DNA from: Streptomyces sp. SM10
GTDB lineage: Bacteria; Actinomycetota; Actinomycetes; Streptomycetales; Streptomycetaceae
NCBI RefSeq assembly: GCF_002910915.1
Contig: NZ_NEUF01000023.1
Coordinates: 1-34,931, forward strand
DNA: 34,931 nucleotides
Direction: 5' to 3'
In this document: piece by piece, positions 28,464 to 34,931 of the stretch
Layout: every line of letters starts with the position of its first letter
Position numbering within the stretch: position 1 is the stretch's first letter
Position numbers and translations under genes: made by a program
The notes under the pieces: model-generated
What the model was told of the DNA's origin: nothing
What the model saw: the letters and a program-made list of their open reading frames with translations, nothing else
Database searches by the model: none

Positions 28464-30905
28464 CTACGCGGCGGCCGGGAGCCTGTCCCGCGCCGCCCTG
28501 GCCGAGGCCGGGGCGAGCGCGATCTCCAGCACCTGGCGGACGTCGGTCACCGGGTGGACCTCCAGGGTGTCGAGGACCTCGGCCGGGACGTCGTCCAGAT
28601 CCGCCTCGTTGCGCTGGGGGATCACCACGGTGGTGATACCCGCGCGGTGGGCCGCGAGCAGCTTCTGCTTCAGACCTCCGATCGGCAGCACCCGCCCGGT
28701 CAGCGACACCTCACCGGTCATCGCCACGTCCGTACGGACCAGCCGCCCGGAGAGCAGCGAGGCCAGCGCGGTCGTCAGGGTGATGCCGGCGCTCGGGCCG
28801 TCCTTCGGGACCGCGCCCGCCGGGAAGTGGATGTGCACGCCCCGGTCCTTGAGGTCCGCCACCGGAAGCTCCAGCTCCGCACCGTGCGAGCGCAGGAAGC
28901 TCAGGGCGATCTGCGCGGACTCCTTCATCACGTCGCCGAGCTGGCCCGTCAGCGTCAGTCCGGACGCCCCGGTCTCCGGGTCGGCCAGTGACGCCTCGAC
29001 GAACAGCACGTCGCCGCCCGCCCCGGTCACCGCGAGCCCGGTGGCCACCCCGGGCACCGCGGTGCGCCGTTCGGCCGGTTCCTGCGCGGACTCGGGCACG
29101 TGGTGCGGCCGGCCGATCAGGCCCCGCAGGTCGTGCTCGGTCACCGTGGACGGGAGTTCCCGCTCACCCAGCTCGTGCTGGGCCGCGACCTTGCGGAGCA
29201 GCCGTGCGACGGCCCGCTCCAGATTCCGCACCCCGGCCTCCCGGGTGTACTCGCCCGCCAGCTTGCGCAGCGCGGACTCGTCGAGGCCGACCTCGTCCTC
29301 CTCCAGACCCGCTCGCTCCAGCTGGCGCGGGAGCAGGTGGTCGCGGGCGATGACGACCTTCTCGTCCTCGGTGTAGCCGTCCAGGGTGACCAGCTCCATG
29401 CGGTCGAGCAGGGCCTCCGGAATGGATTCGACGACGTTGGCCGTGGCCAGGAACACCACGTCGCTGAGGTCGAGTTCGACCTCCAGGTAGTGGTCCCGGA
29501 AGGTGTGGTTCTGCGCCGGGTCGAGCACTTCGAGCAGGGCGGCCGCGGGGTCGCCTCGGAAGTCCGAACCGACCTTGTCGATCTCGTCGAGCAGGACGAC
29601 CGGGTTCATCGAGCCGGCTTCCTTGACGGCCCGGACGATGCGTCCGGGGAGCGCGCCGACGTACGTACGCCGGTGACCGCGGATCTCCGCCTCGTCCCGG
29701 ACGCCACCGAGGGCGACCCGGACGAACTTGCGCCCCATGGCGTGCGCGACGCTCTCGCCGAGGGAGGTCTTGCCGACGCCGGGCGGCCCCACCAGGGCGA
29801 GCACCGCGCCGCCGCGGCGTCCGCCGACCACGCCGAGTCCGCGGCCGGCACGGCGCTTGCGTACCGCGAGGTACTCGGTGATGCGCTCCTTCACGTCCTG
29901 CAGGCCGGCGTGTTCCGCGTCGAGGATCTCCTGCGCGCCTCGGATGTCGTAGGCGTCCTCGGTCCGTTCGGTCCAGGGGAGCTCCAGGACGGTGTCCAGC
30001 CAGGTCCGGATCCAGGACCCCTCGGGGCTCTGGTCGGAGGAGCGCTCGAGCTTCTCGACCTCCTTGAGCGCGGCCTCACGCACGTGTGCGGGAAGGTCGG
30101 CGGCCTCCACGCGCGCCCGGTAGTCGTCGGGATCGTCCCCGCCGGACCCGGCTTCGCCGTTGAGCTCGGAGAGCTCCTTGCGCACGGCGTCGAGCTGGCG
30201 CCGCAGCAGGAATTCGCGCTGCTGCTTGTCGACACCCTCCTGGACGTCCTTGGCGATGGACTCGGCGACATCCTGCTCGGCGAGGTGCTCGCCGAGCCAC
30301 TGGATGGCCAGCTTCAGACGGGTGACCGCGTCCACGGTCTCCAGCAGCTGGACCTTCTGCGCGGTGGTGAGGAAGGGCGAGTATCCGGAATTGTCGGCGA
30401 GTGCGGAGATGTCCTCGATCTGCTGGACCCGGTCGACCACCTGCCAGGCGCCGCGCTTCTTCAGCCAGCTGGTGGCGAGGGCCTTGTACTCCTTGGCCAG
30501 CTCGGCGGCCGAGCCCGGCAGGGGGTCGGGGAGCGACACGTCGATACGTGTGCCCTCCACCCAGAGCGCGTTGCCGGGCCCACTGGTCCCCGCTCCGATC
30601 CGCACCCGGTCACGGGCACGGATCAGGGCGCCCGGATCGCCGTCCGACAGGCGTCCGACCTGTTCGACGGTGCCCAGGACACCGGTCCCCGTGTAGTTGC
30701 CGTCGATGCGCGGCACGAGCAGCACCTCGGGCTTGCCGCTCCCGGGCCGCGCGACGGCCTGCGCCGCCTCCACGGCCGCGCGCACCTCCGCGTCCGACAG
30801 GTCGAGCGGCACCACCATCCCGGGCAGTACGACCTCGTCGTCCAGCGGCAGCACGGGCAGGTCGATCGGCGTGGACGTCTCGGACGCATGGGACTCTGCA
30901 GTCAT
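28464..30905 (-). CDS. lon: ATP-dependent protease Lon (LonA)
   Basis: An 813-residue hexameric AAA+ serine protease that degrades damaged and regulatory proteins in the cytosol. The N-terminal substrate domain (LPVLPLDDEVVLPGMVVPLDL) and the helical region to ~345 are followed by the AAA+ module: Walker A GPPGVGKT (373-380), Walker B VVLLDE (436-441). The protease domain has the catalytic Ser705 in KDGPSAG and Lys748 in GGLKQK, 43 residues apart as in E. coli Lon. Residues ~250-262 are a Gly/Asp insertion. The ATG at 30905 follows GGGGAG. An HspR-type operator lies upstream, so expression should respond to heat stress. Confidence 0.98.
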   Translation of the reverse strand: MTAESHASETSTPIDLPVLPLDDEVVLPGMVVPLDLSDAEVRAAVEAAQAVARPGSGKPEVLLVPRIDGNYTGTGVLGTVEQVGRLSDGDPGALIRARDRVRIGAGTSGPGNALWVEGTRIDVSLPDPLPGSAAELAKEYKALATSWLKKRGAWQVVDRVQQIEDISALADNSGYSPFLTTAQKVQLLETVDAVTRLKLAIQWLGEHLAEQDVAESIAKDVQEGVDKQQREFLLRRQLDAVRKELSELNGEAGSGGDDPDDYRARVEAADLPAHVREAALKEVEKLERSSDQSPEGSWIRTWLDTVLELPWTERTEDAYDIRGAQEILDAEHAGLQDVKERITEYLAVRKRRAGRGLGVVGGRRGGAVLALVGPPGVGKTSLGESVAHAMGRKFVRVALGGVRDEAEIRGHRRTYVGALPGRIVRAVKEAGSMNPVVLLDEIDKVGSDFRGDPAAALLEVLDPAQNHTFRDHYLEVELDLSDVVFLATANVVESIPEALLDRMELVTLDGYTEDEKVVIARDHLLPRQLERAGLEEDEVGLDESALRKLAGEYTREAGVRNLERAVARLLRKVAAQHELGERELPSTVTEHDLRGLIGRPHHVPESAQEPAERRTAVPGVATGLAVTGAGGDVLFVEASLADPETGASGLTLTGQLGDVMKESAQIALSFLRSHGAELELPVADLKDRGVHIHFPAGAVPKDGPSAGITLTTALASLLSGRLVRTDVAMTGEVSLTGRVLPIGGLKQKLLAAHRAGITTVVIPQRNEADLDDVPAEVLDTLEVHPVTDVRQVLEIALAPASARAARDRLPAAA

Positions 30906-30927
30906 GATCTCCCCTTCGGCAGGCAAG

Positions 30928-30946
30928 TTGAGCTATGTGGACTCAA
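30928..30946 (-). promoter_or_regulatory. HAIR operator (HspR binding site) upstream of lon
   Basis: On the minus strand the site reads TTGAGT (30941-30946)-N7-GCTCAA (30928-30933), one base off the core HAIR consensus TTGAGT-N7-ACTCAA. It lies 22 nt before the lon start codon, where a repressor would block initiation. Control of Streptomyces lon by HspR is established in the literature. No second HAIR copy was found nearby. Confidence 0.85.
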
Positions 30947-31034
30947 TGCTTGTGAGCCTCAGGTTGTTCCCCGGGCGCTGTTCGCTCTCAGCGATCAAGC
31001 AATCGGGCAGCCTCCCGCCTGCGAGACTCCGTTC

Positions 31035-31619
31035 GTGCGCGATGAGCCCGGCACCGAGGACCGAGGCCTCGCGGCGGACGGAACCATCCGGCGCGAGGGC
31101 GTACTCGACCGCGTGCAGCGGCAGTTCCCGGTGGTCGAGGCGACCCGCCTCCGCGTCGCCGACGCGTTCGGTCCGGCACGGCTGCGCAGCGCCCACCTCT
31201 ACGGCAGCATCCTGAGGGGCACCGCCATTCCCGGCACATCCGACCTCGACCTGCTGGTGGTCCCGGGCGACGAACCCGCCGACGCGGGCAGGGCGGCGGC
31301 CGAGGAGACCGGCGCCGCTCTCGACGCGGCCTTCCCCGTGATCGACGGGGTCGGGCTACTCCTCTCCCCCGCCCGCGAGGTGCCCGGCGAGGCGGAGCGC
31401 GACGACTTCGGCTTCTTCGTCGCCTGCCTCTGCACCCCGTTGCCGGGCGAGAACCTCGCGACGCGGCTGCCGCGCCACCGCCTCACGCCGCAGCCGGCCC
31501 GCGGGACCAACGGCGACCCGGCGACCGCGCTCCCCCGTGGCGCGCCCAGGTCGCCGAAGGCGCCACCGGGGAGGCGCGCCGGGTCCGGATCCCGCTGGCC
31601 CCCGGGCCCGGCGCCAGGG
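31035..31619 (+). pseudogene. Truncated, frameshifted nucleotidyltransferase-domain gene
   Basis: The frame from the GTG at 31035 opens with credible protein: a helical N-terminus (VLDRVQRQFPVVEATRLRVA), then LYGSILRGTAIPGTSDLDLLVV, which carries the GS...SDxDL nucleotidyltransferase signature, to about 31530. After that the frame becomes Arg/Pro/Gly-rich out-of-frame-like sequence, while a +1 frame continues sensibly (WRAQVAEGATGEARRVRIPLA). The C-terminal half of the expected protein is missing. No stop occurs before the next gene, which is in the same frame. GAGACT (31023-31028) stands 6 nt before the GTG, so the ancestral gene may have been leaderless. If a sequencing error explains the shift, the gene would still lack its C-terminus. 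Confidence 0.7.
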
Positions 31620-31670
31620 AAAGATGGACGCCCGAAGAGACCCGCCCACCGAAGACCGGAGAACGCACCC

Positions 31671-32354
31671 ATGCCCGCCCCCGACGCCCACCGCCCCGTC
31701 GTCCTCGACCGGCGCGAAGGCCCCTTCGGCGAAGTCGTCCTGCGCGAGCGCGGCGACGACTTCGAGATCATCGCCAACGGCTGCTTCCTGATGGACACCT
31801 CCGACGGACGTTCCGAGCGGCTGCTGATCGATGCCGCACTCGCCGCCCTGCCCGCCGGGCGGCCGGACCCGTCGGTGCTGATCGGCGGACTCGGCGTCGG
31901 GTTCTCGCTGGTGCGAGCCGCCGACGAGCCGCGCTGGGGGCGGATCGTCGTCGTCGAGCGGGAGCAGGCCGTCGTGGACTGGCACCTCGGCGGACCGCTC
32001 GGCCGGATCTCCGGGGCGGCGCTCGCCGATCCGCGGACCGAGATCCTCGCCACCGACCTCGTGGCCCACCTCGACGCGACCACGGAGCGTTACGACGCGC
32101 TGTGCCTGGACATCGACAACGGCCCCGACTGGACCGTGACCGAGGACAACGAGAGCCTCTACTCACCCACGGGTCTCGGGGCCTGCCGAGCCCGTCTGAC
32201 GCCTGGCGGAGTACTCGCGGTGTGGTCCGCGCAGCCGTCCGCCGACTTCGGCGAGGCCCTGCGGAATGCCGGATTCCGCGCAGTAAGGACCGAAGAAGTA
32301 GCCGTTGCCCGAGGTGTGCCGGACGTGGTCCATCTCGCACTGCGGAGCGACTGA
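31671..32354 (+). CDS. Spermidine-synthase-like / class I SAM-type protein
   Basis: A 227-residue Rossmann-fold protein. It shows a glycine-rich loop VLIGGLGVGFSL (~69-80), an acidic strand end VVVERE (~93-98) and LCLDIDNGPDWT (~144-155), matching spermidine-synthase-like proteins. The polyamine-specific residues are not clear, so the reaction (aminopropyl or methyl transfer) is open. The ATG at 31671 is 8 nt after GGAGAA. It is in the same reading frame as the broken nucleotidyltransferase upstream, but its own ribosome site argues for independent translation. Confidence 0.85.
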   Translation: MPAPDAHRPVVLDRREGPFGEVVLRERGDDFEIIANGCFLMDTSDGRSERLLIDAALAALPAGRPDPSVLIGGLGVGFSLVRAADEPRWGRIVVVEREQAVVDWHLGGPLGRISGAALADPRTEILATDLVAHLDATTERYDALCLDIDNGPDWTVTEDNESLYSPTGLGACRARLTPGGVLAVWSAQPSADFGEALRNAGFRAVRTEEVAVARGVPDVVHLALRSD

Positions 32355-32586
32355 ACCCCCACCCCGTATGCACATCCCGGTCCCGTCACGGATCGGGCAC
32401 CACGACTCCTCCGATCCGCCCCCTTTCCGCGGGTAACACCTTCACGTCGGACAACACCCTGCGTAGCCGGGAGGCGTCCTCTGCCTTTACGCTGCTGACC
32501 GGCACAAGGGATCACCGACGAAATCCACAAGCGATAACCGTGCCTCCGGGGGAATGGCCTCCGCGAGAACGGGCAGGGGCGGGGCG
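32355..32586 (+). other. Intergenic region before the two-component operon
   Basis: These 232 bases hold no convincing ORF or strong hairpin. A somewhat AT-richer stretch (32460-32545, e.g. CCTTTACGCTG and GCGATAACC) probably contains the operon promoter, but no -35/-10 pair stands out. Confidence 0.4.
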
Positions 32587-33324
32587 ATGGAACAGACACA
32601 CACCACCCACAACGGCGTCGCGGCCACCCCCGGGGCTCAGCGCCGGGTGCTGGTGGTTGAGGACGACGCGACAATCGTCGACGCCATTTCCGCCCGGCTG
32701 CGGGCCGAGGGCTTCCTGGTGCAGACCGCGCTGGACGGCCCCGCGGCCGTCGACGCGGCCGAGGCCTGGCAGCCCGACCTGATGGTGCTCGACATCATGC
32801 TTCCCGGCTTCGACGGCCTGGAGGTCTGCCGTCGCGTGCAGGCCCAGCGCCCCGTACCGGTGCTGATGCTGACCGCACGCGACGACGAGACCGACATGCT
32901 GGTCGGCCTCGGGGTCGGCGCCGACGACTACATGACCAAGCCGTTCTCCATGCGGGAACTGGCCGCGCGGGTGCACGTCCTCCTGCGCCGCGTCGAGCGC
33001 GCCGCGCTGGCCGCGGTGACACCGCGCAGCGGCATCCTGCGTCTCGGTGAGCTGGAGATCGACCACGCGCAGCGCCGCGTCCGGGTGCGCGCCGACGACG
33101 TCCACCTCACCCCGACCGAGTTCGACCTGCTGGTCTGCCTGGCCAACACACCGCGCGCGGTGCTGTCCCGGGAGCAGCTGCTGGCCGAGGTCTGGGACTG
33201 GGCGGACGCCTCGGGGACCCGCACGGTCGACAGCCACATCAAGGCGCTGCGCCGGAAGATCGGCGCCGAACGGATCCGTACCGTGCACGGTGTCGGCTAC
33301 GCCCTGGAGACACCCGCGCCATGA
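32587..33324 (+). CDS. OmpR/PhoB-family response regulator
   Basis: A 245-residue regulator. The receiver domain has the acidic pocket Glu25/Asp26/Asp27, the phosphoacceptor Asp69 (MVLDIMLPG) and Lys118 (YMTKPF). The C-terminal winged helix is of the OmpR type (HLTPTEFDLLVCLANTPRAVLSREQLLAEVWDW ... TVDSHIKALRRKIG ... VHGVGYAL). The ATG at 32587 has a GGGGCGGGG leader. Its stop overlaps the kinase ATG (ATGA). Confidence 0.97.
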   Translation: MEQTHTTHNGVAATPGAQRRVLVVEDDATIVDAISARLRAEGFLVQTALDGPAAVDAAEAWQPDLMVLDIMLPGFDGLEVCRRVQAQRPVPVLMLTARDDETDMLVGLGVGADDYMTKPFSMRELAARVHVLLRRVERAALAAVTPRSGILRLGELEIDHAQRRVRVRADDVHLTPTEFDLLVCLANTPRAVLSREQLLAEVWDWADASGTRTVDSHIKALRRKIGAERIRTVHGVGYALETPAP

Positions 33325-34397
33325 CGCGGCCCGGCACCGGACTGCGACCGTTCTCGATCAAGGCCAAGCTGGGCACGCTCGTGGTGATCTCCGTGTTCAT
33401 CACGACCGGGCTGCTGATCGTCGCGCTGCGGACCAGGACCGAATTCCGGTTCATCACGGTCTTCTCGGTGATCGCCACCCTGCTGATCACGCAGTTCGTG
33501 GCGCACGGCCTGACCGCACCCCTGGACGAGATGCGCGCCGTGGCGCGCTCCATCTCGCACGGCGACTACACGAGACGGGTGAGCGGGGCCGGGCGCCGCG
33601 ACGAGCTCGGCGACCTGGCGCAGACGATCAACCGCATGGCGGACGATCTCGAGGCGGAGGACCGGCACCGCAAGGAGCTGGTGGCGAACGTCTCCCATGA
33701 GCTGCGCACACCCATCGCGGCCCTCAGAGCCGTGCTGGAGAACGTGGTGGACGGGGTGTCCGCCGCGGACCCCGAGACGATGCGCACGGCGCTGAAACAG
33801 ACCGAGCGTCTGGGCAGGCTGGTGGAGACCCTGCTGGATCTCTCCCGGCTCGACAACGGCGTGGTGGCCATCAAGGCACGCCGCTTCGAGGTGTGGCCGT
33901 ACCTGTCGGGTGTGCTGAAGGAGGCGAATCTCGCCTCCTCCCAGCGCCGGCTCTCCTCCGGCTCGGGCAACCACTCCCGCACGGACGTCCACCTGCACCT
34001 CGACGTGTCGCCGCCCGAGCTGACGGCGCACGCGGACGCGGAGCGCCTGCACCAGGTCGTGGCCAATCTCATCGACAACGCCGTCAAGCACAGTCCGCCG
34101 CACGGCCGGGTCACGGTGCTGGCGCGGCGCGGGGCGTATCCCGAGTCGCTGGAGCTCGAGGTCGTCGACGAGGGCCCCGGCATCCCCGAGGCGGAGCGAC
34201 ACCGGGTCTTCGAACGCTTCAACCGGGGCCAGGCCCCGTCTCCGCACGGCCCCGGCAGCGACGGCGGTACGGGGCTCGGGCTCGCCATCGCCCGCTGGGC
34301 GGTCGATCTGCACGGCGGGCGCATCGGCGTGGCCGAATCCACCCGCGGGTGCCGCATCCAGGTCACTCTTCCGGGCAACCACCACACGCAGGATTGA
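33321..34397 (+). CDS. Membrane histidine kinase with almost no extracellular domain
   Basis: A 358-residue HisKA kinase, partner of the response regulator. Two membrane segments (~18-36 and ~43-62) are joined by only about six residues (RTRTEF), so there is no room for an outer sensor domain. HAMP follows (GLTAPLDEMRAVARSISHGDYTRRV), then the H-box with His126 (NVSHELRTPI), the N-box (Asn253 in LIDNAVKHSPP), DEGPGI (283-288) and GTGLGLAI (316-323). Such kinases sense within the membrane or through a partner protein. The ATG overlaps the regulator stop. Confidence 0.97.
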   Translation: MTRPGTGLRPFSIKAKLGTLVVISVFITTGLLIVALRTRTEFRFITVFSVIATLLITQFVAHGLTAPLDEMRAVARSISHGDYTRRVSGAGRRDELGDLAQTINRMADDLEAEDRHRKELVANVSHELRTPIAALRAVLENVVDGVSAADPETMRTALKQTERLGRLVETLLDLSRLDNGVVAIKARRFEVWPYLSGVLKEANLASSQRRLSSGSGNHSRTDVHLHLDVSPPELTAHADAERLHQVVANLIDNAVKHSPPHGRVTVLARRGAYPESLELEVVDEGPGIPEAERHRVFERFNRGQAPSPHGPGSDGGTGLGLAIARWAVDLHGGRIGVAESTRGCRIQVTLPGNHHTQD

Positions 34398-34416
34398 CTC
34401 CGCGTTCGAAGCGGAG
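34398..34416 (+). terminator. Hairpin at the end of the two-component operon
   Basis: CTCCGC (34398-34403) and GCGGAG (34411-34416) form a 6-bp stem with a GTTCGAA loop right after the kinase stop, followed by GCCCCGTTTCTCC, a weak T-rich run. Confidence 0.68.
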
Positions 34417-34656
34417 GGCCCCGTTTCTCCCTCCCCGCCGGGAAAGCGATACGGTCCAAGGGGCCGCAGAGCGGCCTCGCGTACCCGAAGGGCAGCGGAA
34501 CCCTGCTTGTTTCCCGCCATTTCATGCGCCGAAACCCGGCTTCCGATGTGATGTGCACGACGAAGACCGGCCCGGCCTGCACGTAACGGCTGGGGAGGCG
34601 TAGCCTTGATTTCCGCTGTCCATCACCTTGTGAAGCGGAAGAGGGCGGTTGCCGCC
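34417..34656 (+). promoter_or_regulatory. Promoter and leader region of the oxoglutarate dehydrogenase gene
   Basis: The 240-nt gap has no gene. TAGCCT (34601-34606) fits the Streptomyces -10, with CTGCAC (34577-34582) 18 nt upstream as a weak -35; the leader would be about 45 nt. GGAAGAGGG upstream of the GTG serves as ribosome site. Confidence 0.5.
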
Positions 34657-34931
34657 GTGTCGTCTCAGTCCCCCAGTAACTCGAGCATCTCGACCGATCA
34701 AGAAGCAGGCTCCGGGTCCAACCCGGCAGCTGCTTTCGGCCCCAATGAGTGGCTCGTCGACGAGATCTACCAGCAGTACCTCCAGGACCCGAATTCGGTC
34801 GACCGCGCCTGGTGGGACTTCTTCGCCGACTACAAGCCGGGTACGTCCGGCACGGCGGACAAGCCCGTCCCCGCATCCGCGGGAGCGGTGACCCCGGCCC
34901 CGGCCGCCACCGCAGCGAGCACCGTGAACAA
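34657..34931 (+). CDS. kgd: 2-oxoglutarate dehydrogenase/decarboxylase E1o, N-terminal fragment (runs off the window edge)
   Basis: The first ~91 codons of the large actinobacterial Kgd/OdhA enzyme of the TCA cycle. After a Ser-rich start (SSQSPSNSSISTDQEAG) comes the family N-terminal segment NEWLVDEIYQQYLQDPNSV followed by DRAWWDFFADYKPG. An Ala/Pro/Thr-rich linker then starts, which in this family leads to the built-in acyltransferase domain. The GTG at 34657 is used because it has an upstream AGAGGG and matches the conserved start; an in-frame GTG at 34630 lacks a ribosome site. The catalytic thiamine-diphosphate domain lies outside the window. Confidence 0.93.
   Translation, partial: MSSQSPSNSSISTDQEAGSGSNPAAAFGPNEWLVDEIYQQYLQDPNSVDRAWWDFFADYKPGTSGTADKPVPASAGAVTPAPAATAASTVN

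Noticed and set aside
29100..31030. Long plus-strand frame antisense to lon
   Set aside because: It merely joins the antisense of lon to the nucleotidyltransferase and SAM-type genes; the lon part has no family signature.
1..34931. CRISPR arrays, insertion sequences, attachment sites, tRNA or rRNA genes
   Set aside because: No regularly spaced repeats, transposase motifs, integrase genes, cloverleaf-like sequences or rRNA segments were recognised on either strand.

Overview
The window is high-GC (roughly 70%+) actinobacterial chromosome. Codon use, GTG/TTG starts, 4-nt stop/start overlaps, leaderless-looking starts and the gene families (a conservon, a Ku plus stand-alone LigD polymerase pair, actinobacterial Kgd/OdhA) point to Streptomyces or a close relative. 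Nearly every gene looks like core chromosome. I see no phage, IS element, CRISPR array, tRNA or rRNA.

Layout: (1) 1-4.2 kb: end of a proline-rich unknown protein, a serine hydroxymethyltransferase gene behind a ZTP (pfl) riboswitch, then the non-homologous end-joining pair Ku (-) and LigD-type polymerase (+), divergent. (2) 4.4-6.8 kb: a HEAT-repeat protein overlapping a small zinc-ribbon protein. (3) 6.9-9.7 kb: a SEDS glycosyltransferase (FtsW/RodA) overlapping a class B penicillin-binding protein, a peptidoglycan polymerase pair. (4) 9.9-14.6 kb: an amidase, a probably degraded small gene, and two divergent diiron (ferritin-like and AurF-like) proteins with a palindromic operator candidate between them and a TetR regulator next door. 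(5) 14.7-18.8 kb: a pseudokinase/PQQ beta-propeller membrane protein and a secreted NlpC/P60 peptidase. (6) 18.9-24.6 kb (-): a complete conservon (sensor kinase, roadblock, DUF742, GTPase) followed by a StyA-like flavoprotein monooxygenase. (7) 25-28.4 kb: a PP2C-like phosphatase, a MarR regulator, a GH25 lysozyme and a NodB-type lipoprotein. (8) 28.5-34.9 kb: Lon protease with an HspR (HAIR) operator, a broken nucleotidyltransferase, a spermidine-synthase-like protein, an OmpR/HisKA two-component pair, and the start of 2-oxoglutarate dehydrogenase/decarboxylase.

The best regulatory findings are the ZTP riboswitch with a visible mutually exclusive expression-platform hairpin in front of glyA, and the HAIR element in front of lon. 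The best candidates for less described biology are the two-diiron-protein/TetR locus, the conservon whose effector is a StyA-like flavoprotein rather than a P450, and the pseudokinase-propeller protein. I do not see one clearly unprecedented system. All functions come from reading motifs by eye; no database search was run.
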